Assembly (NCBI GenBank): GCA_963693305.1
Contig: OY855908.1
Location: 21,625,493-21,689,492 of the forward strand
DNA: 64,000 nt
DNA from: Meandrina meandrites
Lineage: Eukaryota; Cnidaria; Anthozoa; Scleractinia; Meandrinidae
Direction of reading: 5' to 3'
The notes below the pieces were generated by a model, which did not search any database, was not told the origin of the DNA, and saw nothing but the letters and a program-made list of their open reading frames with translations. The translations under genes and the position numbers were made by a program. Below, one piece after another: positions 9,310-20,353 of the stretch; positions within the stretch are counted from its first letter, which is position 1; every line of letters begins with the position of its first letter.

Positions 9310-11603
9310 TGTGTGGTTCCAGAAAATATCCATACCCCCCCCACGGAGGGTTTTTCCAGTTTGACCCCCCCACCCCCCAGGATTTTCCGTTCCAGAGGGT
9401 CTCACCGTACTCCCCCCACCCCCCGGAAATTCCATGTTTTGTCTTTTGGTCCCCCCTACCCCTTGGAAAGTCCAAATCTACAAAACAAAAACAAGAATCA
9501 GGTCATTTATGTTTATTTTATCACGTTAGACTGTAATTATGATTAATTTAACCCCCAGCTGTCTAAAGTGTCAAAATGTGTACATGTGGATGAAAACGAC
9601 TAGCGCGTGCGGCATATTTTTTACGGTTAACTTTTAGTTAAATATAAACATTTGATTTGTCCACATCACGTTCGATGTTAATTTTTATCGTACATTAAAA
9701 TATCAGGAAAAGATATTTGCTAGGTTAAGAATAAAACTGCTTGGTTATAAAACATCTAAGGTGTGAGATTAATTTTCAGAATATTCGCCAAAAAATGAAC
9801 GTGGAAAATGCCAGACGTGTTCAAACGTTACCCTCCAAAAAAAGTGTTAACAAGCAAACGAAACCAAAAATGTATGTCACAAAATCTAACCATTTGATTC
9901 AATCATTAAAAGAAGCTTTCATTCAAGAGTCTAAAAGAGTGCTGAAGGTAAGGCGTTTAAACGCTTTTTCAGATTTACACAGTCGAGTTTGTAATTTATG
10001 CATAGTCAACACAACATATCAAATTACTTTACACACGCGCTAATAATATTTAAGATTACATACTTATTTCAGCTTTTACGACAAAACTCTGAAAATATGC
10101 TAGTATTAATCTCCTTTATGTTTTGGTACATTGCAGGTGCGAAGTTACGAGTAGCTATATATTTGTGAGCAACGCTTTTTGAAGTATTTCTGGCGTCTAC
10201 ACTACAGCAAAGTTCGACAGCCACAAGCTGTCACGCAACATGTTTTCCAAAAAAATCACCCTTCAGGAAAAGAATGTGTACATCAATAAATTCACACGCT
10301 TTGCCCTTGTAGTCTGCAAATGATAGTTAAATTATTCATTTAAATCCTTAGTATTGTTTAACTTTCAAGCGTTTGATGTACGAAACAAATTTCGCAAACG
10401 TTCCGCCAAATAATAAACAAAGGTATACTGAAGTAATTGAATCGATCGCAAATTTTCTGATCGCCGCTCTTGATAAATACACTTCAAAACAAATGACGTT
10501 GAATCGGCTTTGCGATATTTAAAAACTATTGCACTCATAACCGTGCAAATATACGGTATATGCATTGTTAAACTAGGCAGAAAATTTAACTACGTTATGG
10601 CCAAACGCTCGCCAGCCAGTCAAGAGATCATTCTATTGTCAGCGCTTTATGAATATTTCTGGTAAGCGAAAAGCCAATCCAAACTATTTTTTTTTTATTT
10701 AAGAAGTTATAAGCGATTTAGAAGAGCTCTAATAGTCTAATTTCCAATCCTTAGTTTACCCTAGGGATACACGTGAAGCTATGCGCTGTGCGGAAAAGGT
10801 GCAAAAGGTTTAATTCGTGTTAATCAACAGAATCAACTCAAGTGGAAAGCTTGACGAGTTGCCGGTCGCATTTAGCCACAGGAAATAAAGTATATAGAGT
10901 CAACGAATCTCAAGTGACTGCATGGATAATTCCATCGGAGAAAGCACCAGTTGCATTCAAGCTAAAAACAGCACGATCTTAAAGTATAAAATGTACAACA
11001 TGTCGTCATCTTCGTCGTATTTCTGCACCTCCCCGCGATACCATCCTGCCTCCCAGCTTGTTCCTTCCAATTCATCCTCCGTCCATTTTCTTTCTCGAAA
11101 TTTCTTTTCGTGAAATATCTAAATTAAAAGCTCACATTTGCCCACAAAGCAAAAGTGATCATGACCCACGTAAATTTAGTGGGAATGAACAGCGAACCAC
11201 GGGAAGTGTTCTTCACGTCGCTTCACATCCAATGTCAGGAGACTGGGGACAACTTCGTCCTTCGTGGTCGGCCATTTTGGCTATTTTTACTCCTTCGGAA
11301 ATTCAACATGCTGCTCAGAAGTGCTGAATTCTCCATCCAAAGTGGGAACAAATAACGGAAAATATATAAAAACCAGTCCTTTATCATTTCTACGAGTCAA
11401 AGTTTTAACTGATTTGGCAATCGAGAAAGAACGTAAGTGTTATTCGTTTTGCATATTTTCAACACTATTTCAAACCCCCCGGAAAAAAACCGTTTGTGTA
11501 ACCCCCCTCCCCTTCGGAAATTTATCGTTTTCAGACCCCCCTACCCCTCGGAATTTCCGTGATCCTCCGTGGGGGGGGTATGGATATTTTCTGGAACCAC
11601 ACA
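9310..11603. mobile_element. 2.3-kb TIR DNA element with C-rich subterminal repeats
   Basis: Terminal inverted repeats of about 40 bp: left TGTGTGGTTCCAGAAAATAT (9310) continuing through a C8 run to CGGAGG (about 9349); right end is its complement at 11564-11603. Just inside each end are three C-rich subterminal units (CCCCCCNCCCC then GGAAA), left at 9363-9475 and right at 11475-11555, all in the same orientation. No target duplication is clear (AAT-like bases on both sides). No transposase was recognised; one exon-like frame lies at 9795-9947. Superfamily unknown. Confidence 0.7.
9795..9947 (+). CDS. Possible first exon of an unknown protein inside the TIR element
   Basis: ATG at 9795 opens 51 codons of a basic peptide (rich in K, N, S, T) ending exactly at AAG|GTAAGG, a strong splice donor. 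A matching acceptor was not identified. It could be the start of a degraded transposase gene of the surrounding 9310-11603 element. The composition is unremarkable and the call rests on the donor alone. Confidence 0.2.
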
Positions 11604-12190
11604 ATTCAGTTGGGAGATCTCGAAATGGTCGGTACAGCAAATATTGTGACGTAAGCTTTTCGTGCGCAAAGCCTCTTCAGATTTTAATCGGAAAAGTTGA
11701 ATGCTCACCTTCGCGCATGAAGTGCACTTCTCTCCACTGATTCTCGCTTATTTGACATATATTTGCGCCCGTCTGGTGGTAGAAGGACATCATAAAGTCT
11801 GAATACCCGCAAGATCGCTAGCGAGCCTCAAAGAAGCGAGGTTCGTTTGTTCCATGATCGGGACTCTGATTCCAGACGGAAAGAGTTTAAACGCACTTCT
11901 CTTCCAAACCAAGTTCACCTTCGTTTGTTTGGGCTCATTTGCCATGATTTGGCGTGTTGAATGTTTGGAAATGAAGACTGGCTTTTAGACTATAATTTTC
12001 TGTTGAATTTTGAGCGTGGGACTGTCCGTGTCGAAGAAACTCAGGGATATCCCATAATAATCTTTAATGCATTGATCGTGATTATTGCGTTATTTTTGAG
12101 CGTGACTTGACAGTCGAGCGAAAGGCGCGGCGGCAAAGTCTTAATTCATTTCACGTGTGCGAAACGCGGCTTTCGCGATATATTTATAGT
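11604..12190. other. Unassigned stretch
   Basis: No recognisable coding sequence, RNA gene or repeat end was seen between the TIR element and the exon-like frame at 12191. Confidence 0.5.
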
Positions 12191-12346
12191 ATGCCCAGAA
12201 AGAACAGAATAGGAGCTTACTGCAAGTCAAGCGGAATGAAAATCAACCGTTTAGATTTTGTGAGTGCACATCATGGAATTCCATTGATTGCTTCATCGCT
12301 GCCTGTCGAGAGGAATGAAAGGACAAGACTGAACCCGGGCTCGCAT
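12191..12346 (+). CDS. Possible first coding exon, unknown product
   Basis: ATG at 12191 follows a TATATTTATAG run. The frame is open for 52 codons and stops being exon-like exactly at CAT|GTAAGTTTT, a near-consensus donor. The peptide starts MPRKNRIGAYCKSSG and is basic; no domain is recognised. No acceptor or second exon is identified. It might be host or transposon sequence. Confidence 0.22.
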
Positions 12347-12520
12347 GTAAGTTTTTTGTTTGTTTAAGCTGACTTGTTCTTTTCCATCGGTTTTCCAGCC
12401 GGCTTAAATTCGATTCAGTGTATTCATAACATGCCTGTAGGAGAAACGGCCTATTCAGCTTAAAACTAACTTCTTTTGTGTTGTCTGAAAAAACCGTTTT
12501 ATGAAACCAGACTTTTACTG

Positions 12521-12883
12521 CCATTTTCGAGCTACCGTGAACGGTTAACTTTTTAGCGCGTTTTCTCACGATCTAGCAAAACATTCAAGTTTGTCTAGAC
12601 AAACTGTCGCGTTTTGCAAGTGAACCAAAGATCAAGATCGCTGTCTCAGCATTTACCAGAAATATAAAGCCGCCATTTGCTGTCGACATTCATTGAAGAA
12701 ACATAAAACGTCGACGCAAAAGTTTTCGAAACCTGTGTTTCATGACCAGAAACACACAGGCTGAGTTGCCAAAACTTGACATGTTTACGCTCCAAACGCG
12801 ACGGTTTGTCTAGGCAAACTTGAATGCTTTTCTCCTGAAAATTGGCGGAAAAAAGTTCGCCGTTGACGGTAGTTCGAAAATGG
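12521..12883. mobile_element. Foldback/MITE with ~95-bp inverted arms
   Basis: Arms 12521-12616 and 12790-12883 are complementary; the best part is ACATTCAAGTTTGTCTAGAC (12581-12600) against its complement near 12807-12826, with a GCGTT extension inward. CCATTTTCGA/TCGAAAATGG marks the outer ends. The 173-base centre has no open frame of note. No target duplication was identified. Confidence 0.65.
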
Positions 12884-13317
12884 AAGTATCTTTTTTAGTG
12901 AAACGGACTGAATTTGCTTTGCTAACGGCAGTGTTATTCACAAAAAATAATCATTTCGCTTAGCGAAATTTACCGCTGAGAAATTTCGAATACGTTTTCT
13001 TCCGTAATGATTTTGTAATTCGTCGCGCAGACAAAGTATAAATGGCAAGCGCTTTGCTGATAGCATCACTAAATTTCAAAGCCTTTTGCAGCATCAGAGT
13101 AGCATCTATGAAATGTCACATCTTGCTCTTTTTTTACTTTTCCAGAAAACAGTGCATGAGAAAGTTTTTTTCATATACCGTAATAGTGTTTTCTTTTTTC
13201 ACGGATTGCAAAACGTTCACTCTCTAGACACTAATCCTTGACTTTATTTAGATACCGACTCATGCCATGCAATTCAAAAGAAGAGATGTCTTTATTTTTG
13301 CTAGGATAACCCTATGC

Positions 13318-13376
13318 TAACCCTAACCCTAACCCTAACCTAACCTAACCCTAACCTTACCTTAACCCCTAGGGTT
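13318..13376. repeat. Interstitial telomeric repeat (CCCTAA)n
   Basis: About eight CCCTAA or CCTAA units followed by worn variants, ending in CCCCTAGGGTTA so that a short TTAGGG-sense piece faces the array; a second TAGGGTTA occurs at 13386. TTAGGG is the telomere repeat of cnidarians and many animals. The order (CCCTAA then TTAGGG) is opposite to that of an end-to-end chromosome fusion. Confidence 0.9.
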
Positions 13377-13633
13377 AATGTTTGTAGGGTTAAAACAGTA
13401 ATCGGTTCAACTTCGCTGATTTCATTGTTTCGCGGAACAAAAGGTTTCTTTCGTCAAAGTCCAGTTTTTGCATGCGTAATTTTTTGGAAACAAGGCAGAC
13501 AACAGTGGGAAAAAATACAGGACAGTGTTTAACACACGTAAACAAACTGGCATGCGAAATTTGGAGTTGTTTTGACAATGTTCAATTTAGCCCAAAACTT
13601 AATCTGCGCTTCTTGCCCTCGCGCCTTCAATTG

Positions 13634-13771
13634 TGAGTTCATATTTTCCCGCGAAAGGAGTGAAATGATGTAATGTATATGAAATGATTCATATGTGAAC
13701 TGCGGATATATATGAAGGTCATATGTGATCTTCGCAGTGAATTTCCAATTTCACGGGAAAATATGAACTCA
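13634..13771. mobile_element. 138-bp MITE inserted in the SINE, CAATTG target duplication
   Basis: Left TIR TGAGTTCATATTTTCCCGCG (13634-13653, 23 bp in all) and right TIR 13749-13771 match with one difference. CAATTG flanks at 13628-13633 and 13772-13777; SINE copy 1 has a single CAATTG at the same place, which is an empty-site proof. CAATTG is itself palindromic. Interior carries the ATGTATATGAAATGATTCAT module also present at 8829. Confidence 0.88.
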
Positions 13772-13795
13772 CAATTGACCTCGCTCCCAATGTGT

Positions 13796-13867
13796 GGCTT
13801 CATAGCTTAGTTGGTAGAGCATCGCACCGGTATCGCGGAGGTCACAGGTTCGAATCCCGTTGAAGAC
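13796..13867 (+). tRNA. tRNA-Thr-like (GGT) SINE head
   Basis: GGCTTCA acceptor (13796-13802), D-arm GCTTAGTTGGTAGAGC, anticodon loop CCGGTAT with GGT at 13829-13831, B box GGTTCGAATCC (13848-13858), 3' TGAAGAC. Stem mismatches in the anticodon and T arms and an imperfect acceptor argue for a SINE promoter, not an active tRNA. Confidence 0.65.
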
Positions 13868-13932
13868 CTGACTTTTTTTTCAGGCTTCTTGCTTCCAATT
13901 ACGTTGTTTTTCATTTTGATTTGCATTGGGAG

Positions 13933-14005
13933 CAGGGTTCTCCCTAGTTTTCAGCACAGCAGGTAAAAGAACTTTTCAAACCGGTAAAGAACTACTGGTG
14001 AATTT
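13933..14005. mobile_element. Left-end fragment of the 19632 hAT-like family
   Basis: Seventy-three bases from CAGGGTTCTCCCTAGTTTTC onward match 19632-19704 almost perfectly. No matching right end GGAGAACCCTG was found downstream. Confidence 0.7.
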
Positions 14006-15612
14006 CGGCTGTTTTCTAGTGTTACCCTATGCTGGTCAAATTTTATTTTACAAGAACTTTTTCTGGCCGTACTGTCGTCTTTTTAAACATCCTAAGAAAA
14101 AATTGTTTAAAATACCTGTGCCGGCCGTAGCCGGCCTTAAAAAGCATGTGTCCACAAATGCCCTTTCCCTCCCTCCCTGAGGTTTTTTGGGTTCTCCTAT
14201 TGTTCTATAGATAATAAAGGCAAATAAACCAATCAGAATCTGTTTTCTGCGCATATTTTTAGGGAACTCTTGGGGTCCTAGAAAGAAGGTTTTTCGTACT
14301 AATCCGTGCGTTCAAAGTGTACAAGAAAGTCATGGCGCATCGCGGCTCTTGTTTACAAACTTTCAAAGCCTTGTTTTTCATTCTGAACGCGGAAAATTCC
14401 CTCTTTGAGGCTAAAAATGAAAAGTAGAAACACCGATCAATTTTTAAGTGGTTCTAAACTGAAAAATCATCGAGAACAGAGTGCTAAAACCTTGCTGATG
14501 AAGGATTCATCTTTCCTTCCACGGCCGTGAAGAGATGGTGTCATGGCACTTCAAATGCGTTTTGAATACAAATCACGGACTTGAACACAGACTTAATGAG
14601 GTTTCTCAAGACTTCTGAGAACAAAATGGTAATGTACATTATTGCTTCAAGTTTGGATGGAATTTTTAGAAGGATCGGTAAAGCCATTGAGTGAATAATT
14701 GACTGCCGAAGCCGTCCACAAAAATTTAAACTTTCGCTTTGGCATGAACAAGTGAATAATTAACTCTTGTGTGCAGGATTGCACGGCTTTGAAATTTTCG
14801 ATATTTTGACGCTTTTGAATACATTTCTTGGCTTCTTCTTACCTGAAAATTAATTTGAAAGAAAGTTTCTTTCAAGTTTCTTTCATTTTTCCATCTTTAG
14901 TCCGGAATTTTAGGCTTTTGAAGCCGAACAGATTTGACACGCAGGTCTTGTTATCCGATACGCATTTTTAACCAAGACTTGCTTCAGTTGTTTATTTAGC
15001 CGCTTTGCTTTGAGTTGTGTTTAAAGATTTAGAAACTTACTACAGTGCTTCAGAAAATACAAAGGAGTATGTTTATTAACATTAAAAGTAAAGGAAAGCG
15101 TTGAAGGCGTTGCTAGTGTTAATTTTGTGCTAGGAATTCTGTAGTATTGTAAGCGATTTTACGCTGTTTCACCCCGCCGTGATTTGTAAATATTTTCCAT
15201 CTTCTCGAATTACCGCTTTTCTGAACCAAGAAATTTCCTTAGTACTTTTGAATTAATGGCAGTAGCAGCTGTACAGAATGAAAACCTAACTTTTACCAAA
15301 GTATTTTACGATATTTGTAAGACTTTGAACAAATTCTCTGTGTTTTTCCGAGCTCCAAAAATGACGCGCAGAGGTGAAGAAAACTTAATCGCTGTCTTTA
15401 AGTTTGGTTTGGGATCAATTTACGAAGGCTAATAAACTCTTTAAGTCATAAATTAGTCTTTCAACATGTCTAGTTGGAATAAAAGTTTACTTCAGGAACT
15501 AATCATTTGTCTGGATTTACTGCGCATATGGTTTATTTTTTCTACTCGCACGCTTGCATTAAATGCCGTAAAAGAGCCAGGTATTTAGGGGTGGGTGCGC
15601 GCTAAAAACCTT
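14006..15612. other. Unassigned 1.6 kb
   Basis: AT-rich sequence with no supported gene. One GC-rich hairpin (CCGGCCGTAGCCGGCC) lies near 14121-14136. A right-end-like CAGGCGTCAATGGGTTAA at 15613-15630 belongs to the family of 29424-30473, but no left end was found. Confidence 0.5.
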
Positions 15613-15639
15613 CAGGCGTCAATGGGTTAAGATAAAATA

Positions 15640-15860
15640 AAAAATGTTCACAATCGATTTTCAAATTATCATCAAATACCCATCAAAACAAAACCATAAG
15701 CGCCTAAAGTGAGTAGCGTTACATGCACGTCTGCCAACCATCTGTCAATGGCCTTTTGTTTACATCTGATCGACTGAAGGAATGAAGGAAGGAACCGCTT
15801 CAACTCCCCACACATTCCGAAACTCCCGTTTTGCATACATAAAAACAGTCGTAAAAAGGA
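15640..15860 (-). repeat. Dispersed repeat, minus copy (plus copy at 57330-57605)
   Basis: The complement of this segment matches 57335-57605: GTTGGCAGAC, CATTGACAGATGGTTGGCAG, a CCTTCCTTCC run and GGGAGTTGAAGC occur in the same order. Roughly 80 per cent identity by eye. Confidence 0.65.
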
Positions 15861-16025
15861 GGTCTAAGTCGCAATCTCTGAAAGTGTCCGCGGCCGCTTA
15901 TGGTAATGTCCCCTTACGAGAATGTAAAAATAGAGAGTTTGTATGGGAGTTAAAACAGGGTTTCAAACCTGGCGGCCGTAAGTAGAGCTGTCCGCTTACA
16001 AGAGTGTCCGTTAATAGTACTTCGA
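15861..16025 (-). mobile_element. Fragment of the Tigger-like MITE family
   Basis: Complement of 44340-44490: GAAAGTGTCC, GCGGCCGCTTATGG, TCCCCTTACGAGAATGTAAA and GCGGCCGTAAGTAGAGC align with the 44333-44602 copy. The terminal motif is degraded (ACTTCGAATGTA). Confidence 0.65.
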
Positions 16026-16672
16026 ATGTAACTGTTTTTTTTTCTTTGTAACCATGGTGACAGGGAAATCCATGGGGTCTGAGGAGGAGTCATCCAGAGC
16101 TGGATTTCAGGGGTCTGGGACTGATGAAGATTGTCAGGCAAAAGCAACGCAAAGTCAATGTTCTCAGCCCTAAGTTTTTTTTTGTCTTCCAAACTTTTAT
16201 CCACTGGTCTTGAGAGACCCAGAGGAGAAACCAGGTCAGGAGTGAATGAGCATTGGTTTGATACGGGTGGAGTCTGGAATGTGGAGCAAACTTCAACACA
16301 TAGCTTCAATGGCCAAAGGTTGATCAGCACTGAAGTTGGTGTTCTGTTGGAATTTTGAGATGTCCGGCATTTCCTCATTCGAGGACAAGGAGGCTTGGGC
16401 TGACAGGGTGCTGCTTTTGTGCTCTTGCTCGAGGCTTATTGGGATGTATCACTGGCACGGAAGGCTTTCAGCCTCTCCAGGTTGGTGTTCCTCACTGGTG
16501 GTCCCCTTAGTCGAGGGCCCATGACAAGCTTTGGGCTGTGACAGCGGTTTTTGTGGCCTTTTCCATGGTGCGGCTGTGTTTCCTTGTGAAGCCCGCTTGA
16601 GACAGCTAAGAAGGTGCCCTTTGGAGCCTGTGATTGGGAGATCAAGGGCTTACAAACGGAGATCCTCTCTTT
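15950..16672 (-). pseudogene. Unknown protein fragment, about 230 codons with one in-frame stop
   Basis: On the minus strand a single frame runs from about 16672 to 15950, broken only by a TAA at 16436-16438, with 19 sense codons between that stop and the next ATG at 16378. The peptide is rich in K, P, S and T (KTKERISVCKPLISQSQAP near the start; LRAENIDFALLLPDN later). The 3' end runs into the Tigger-like fragment, so the last codons are not native. I do not recognise the family; a retroelement ORF is the most likely source given the surroundings. Confidence 0.4.
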
Positions 16673-17139
16673 GGTTTGTGTTCAAAGCACAGAAAGGGCG
16701 GTGAGCCATGTGAAAATGTTAACAATGTAGCAAACGCTAAGTGCGCTGTACAACACAACACAAAAGCCAGTACGTAGAGCTGTATTACAGGACACATGTA
16801 GACTCTTAACCATGAATAGGGCTTTTAAATTGTTGGCCAGTGCTATTGATTGTCACAATTATTATGATAGAGGTAACAAAGCCACAATGTTTGAGCTGGA
16901 ATACAATGTATCTTAGAGTGTACTTGACCTTGGGAGCCTGCCAACACAATCGCTTTTAATTATTGAAAATGGAACTGCCATGAAAGGCTTACTGATAATG
17001 AGTGTCACAATCCATTAACTATATTTTGCTGAAGTGACTGTAAAATTGCATATTATTGGCAGAAGAGAGTGAGTGATCCCTGCTGGTTTCCGCAAAAGCA
17101 AACATTGGTCTCCTGCGCTCACACATAGAGTCAATCAAG
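16673..17139. other. Unassigned stretch
   Basis: No gene or repeat end recognised before the hAT-like element. Confidence 0.5.
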
Positions 17140-17927
17140 CAGGGCTCAACAAAAACTTGAATTCCAACTTGCCCTTCGGCCAAGCAAGTCTCAAAACTTG
17201 CTTGCCCGGCCGATTTCCCACTTGCACACATAAAAAAAAATAAAGTAAGAAATAAGCTCATTAAAAATTCATAATCCTCAGATGACTAGATCTCACAAAG
17301 TGTTTTTTGATTGCTTTACTTCGTTTGAGCGTTTTCCTAATTACATGTAACATAACAATTGAAGTGACTGAAGTGGTTTTCTTTTTGGCGTATTTTTCTC
17401 CCAAGCCAGCGTGTTGCAAGACTGCACCGCCTGCACGGCAGAATGTTTATTTTTGGCATTGGAAGACATTAAACTGGTTTCTCATATGTGAAATTCATTG
17501 GTGTTTGTACAAATGAAAAGAACTTGGTTTCCTTAATTTTTGGAAGATTCACTGAAATTTTTTTTTTGGAAAAGGCTCATGCTTTGACAGCTCCGACTTC
17601 AGGTTTCGTTTTCGGCAGATGCAAGATACAAAGTACAACTGTAACTGAAAGTAAACGTCGAACTGTAACTGAAGGTAATGTTGAACTACAACACTTTTGT
17701 TTAGATCCGATTTTAGAGCCTTTCCGTTCATTCAAATTGAAGTTTTGTATTCGTATTACCAGACAGAACGGATGCAAAGAAAAAGAGGGGGGTGAATAGG
17801 AGTATGTAAATCCGCCAATCCGTGCTATTTTTTTGGCCAAATCCATCAATCTGCCACTATTTTCGTTCAAATCCGAGCCTGCATTACTTGAAATGTTCGT
17901 GTGTTGTTTTTATGCCGATTTTGTTAA

Positions 17928-19246
17928 GGTTACCGTATACCTTCAAGGGTAGATTTTTTTCAAAAATTTTTTTTACAGCCAAGTTAAACATTACTAGTCT
18001 CCCTTCATTTTCTAAAAAAAATTATTTCAAAATCTTGAAATGTGCGCGAGTAATCAACAAAAATGTTTTTTCAAATGAAACTCTATTACCCGCCAGAGAG
18101 TTATAAGCCAATTAAAATGTGTCAGCGTCATGACTTCCTGGGACGTTTTTCGCGGCAAAAGATGGGGGTATTTCATTTCATGTGGCGTCCCTTCCTATTG
18201 TTTACGCTTGCAATTTGCGATTTATTCACACCAAGTTTTCGCTTGTGTTGGTCTTTACTTGACCTGTATGTACAAAAAAAGAAAGAAAAAAGTCCCTGGT
18301 TGAAAGTAAAGAAGAAAACCGGTCCTAAGAAAAATGGCGAAAAACTCTTGCCGATAGTTACATTCCAGATAGAAATAATATACTTCGACATACTCCAGCG
18401 ACTGCATTTCTGCCTGAAGCTGCTCTTTTGGATCGATAGATGCAGACGTCGCCACCGTCAAAGCCACTGCAGTTATTCCTTTCTTTGAACTTTTTCTCTT
18501 GCCCGGCATTTTGGAAACAAATCCGAGAAATTCAAATCAAACGAGCTGTGGTCACGCATGCAACTACTTTCCCGCAAGATGCTAGTCGACACCAGTAGTC
18601 TCGTGGGACGTCCTGACATGCTATTGGCTGTCAGCATCGGGAGTATCCAAAGTGTTGACATATGGCGCAGCAAGGGCATGAAATGTTTGTAATCCTTTAG
18701 AAGCGAAAAAAACCTATTTCGTTTTTACGTGAGTGCGCTCACTTTAAACGAATTTATAGGGTACGTAAATTTGACGGATTGCCTTGAAATTTGGCCCGAA
18801 GTTGCCCAAGACATCGAACAGAAAAACTGTGTGAGGGATTTCCGTTTTTCGTAATTGATCTCCCGCAATGGCCTTCATCGTAAAAGGCTTCGGTAAGTTT
18901 TTGATCATCAAAATTGACAGAAAAATTGCGAAGCAACCAATAGGAACATTGACAAAGCCTCACACGGTTTTCAAGATTGATGCCTTGTGATTGATATAAT
19001 GCAGTAGTTTTGATTGTGTGGTCTAATTCAATACCCGATAAATTCGCTCAAGTAGACGTCAGTCATTTTGGGCTTTTGGGACGCACTCTCCCTATGATAA
19101 GAAAAAATCTTGAAAAGAAAAATAATTTTTACCCAATAGTGCATTTCATTAGCTTTGTACTGATATATAGTTTGTGGTGGTTGCGTTTAAGATAGTGCGC
19201 AAATATTTTTTTTCGCAAAAGACACCCGCGAAGGTATACGGTAACC
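17928..19246. mobile_element. Nested TTAA-target DNA element, 1.3 kb
   Basis: TTAA at 17924-17927 and 19247-19250 flank TIRs GGTTACCGTATACCTTC (left) and GAAGGTATACGGTAACC (right), with similarity extending about 25 bp further. TTAA targets are used by piggyBac and Kolobok elements; ends beginning GG rather than CCC make Kolobok-like slightly more likely. It lies inside the 17140-20598 hAT-like element, so it is younger. Confidence 0.75.
18420..18509 (-). CDS. Possible N-terminal exon inside the TTAA element
   Basis: ATG at 18509 begins MPGKRKSSKKG followed by a short acidic/neutral stretch. A highly basic start is common in transposases. The frame continues 84 codons into low-complexity F/Y-rich sequence that does not look coded, so any real exon ends near 18420. 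No domain recognised. Confidence 0.15.
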
Positions 19247-19631
19247 TTAACACGTTTTGTTTTTTCCATTGTGCGACAATTCTGCCAATATACCGACGAA
19301 GACTGACTAAAGTGATTTGAACTTCGTTTTAGTATCTTTGATCCAATCTTCCTCGCATAAAGAGTACAGAATCCAGGCCAAAAATAATTCTCAGCTAATC
19401 CACGATCCGCGAATCCGCTCAAAGTATCACAAAAATCTGCAATCTGTGCACTTTTTACGGCAAAATCTGTCGATCCACGAACCTATTCACCACCCTCGAA
19501 AAATTGCGAGTTTGTTCAGCGCCGACCAACTCGCAATATTTTACGATTGAACAAACACGGTAGAATTTTAGCCGTCACAGATCATGCTTCAATGCACTTT
19601 AGTAAGAAACAATTATTTAAAGATGTGTAGT

Positions 19632-20353
19632 CAGGGTTCTCCCTAGTTTTCAGCACAGCAGGTAAAAGAACTTTTCAAACCGGTAAAGAACTACCGGCGC
19701 TCTCATTTCATCTTTGCTATGAATTGCTACAGCTACTTTTCTCTTTGCTTCGAATACTCAGCATTTACAATGGCATCGCTGAAGGGTCGTATTCTCAAGG
19801 CTTCTTTTAACCTGCTGTCTGGGTTTCGTTTTAAACACTTACGAACTTAATGAGAAGAAGTTCACAACAAAAGCTGACTTTCCCTTCACCACACGTGAGC
19901 TACGGTAAACTTGGCAATCAACTACACGTAAGCTTATTTTCTCCGTAATATTTCTCACTTAAAATAACTTCTTTTTTACCTATTTGCCTTGTGAATTCTT
20001 TCATTGTCAATGGACAGAACAGACAAAATGAAAGGAGAGCAGCTATTGCTGCCGATTCATTGTGAAGAAAGCCCGCCAAAACGTGCTTTTTTTTTTTCGA
20101 AAGATAACAGCAATCAAAGATTTGGAAGGTGAAGAGAAATAAAGAATATTGAATTAGAATACTGGCACAAAGTTGTAAATGAATATTGCATTTTTCGCTG
20201 TTTATTTTCTACCTATTCTGTCAGTTGCAACGACTGGCATTACTTTGTTATTAACCTGTTGAATTTTCAACATTACTAAGCGATTTTAGGCGGTAAAGAG
20301 TGGTGCTGCAAGCGGTAAATTTTACCGGTTACCGCCTGATTTGGAGAACCCTG
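19632..20353. mobile_element. hAT-like non-autonomous element, 722 bp, nested
   Basis: Ends CAGGGTTCTCC (19632) and GGAGAACCCTG (20343-20353). TGTAGT flanks directly on both sides (19626-19631, 20354-20359). Subterminal GGTAAA/TTTACC motifs recur (GCAGGTAAAAG, CGGTAAAGAAC at left; AGCGGTAAATTTTACCGG at right). Lies inside the 17140-20598 element. Confidence 0.8.

Larger units (their letters stand above)
13420..13900 (+). mobile_element. tRNA-Thr-derived SINE, copy 2, interrupted by a MITE
   Basis: Body 13420-13632 matches the complement of copy 1 (9040-9260). The head with A box and B box is 13796-13867, followed by a T8 run and CAGGCTTCTTGCTTCCAATT tail. The continuous CTTCAATTGACC of copy 1 is split here by a 138-bp element, with CAATTG duplicated on both sides. 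Confidence 0.7.

Noticed and set aside
9248..9546. Three overlapping frames at the left end of the 9310 element
   Set aside because: Proline/glycine-rich peptides come from C-runs in the terminal and subterminal repeats.
13318..13390. Head-to-head telomere fusion scar
   Set aside because: A fusion gives TTAGGG followed by CCCTAA; the order here is the reverse.
8953..13867. Two functional tRNA-Thr genes
   Set aside because: Stem mismatches, a 4-base D-arm loss in one copy and shared SINE body and tail show they are SINE heads.
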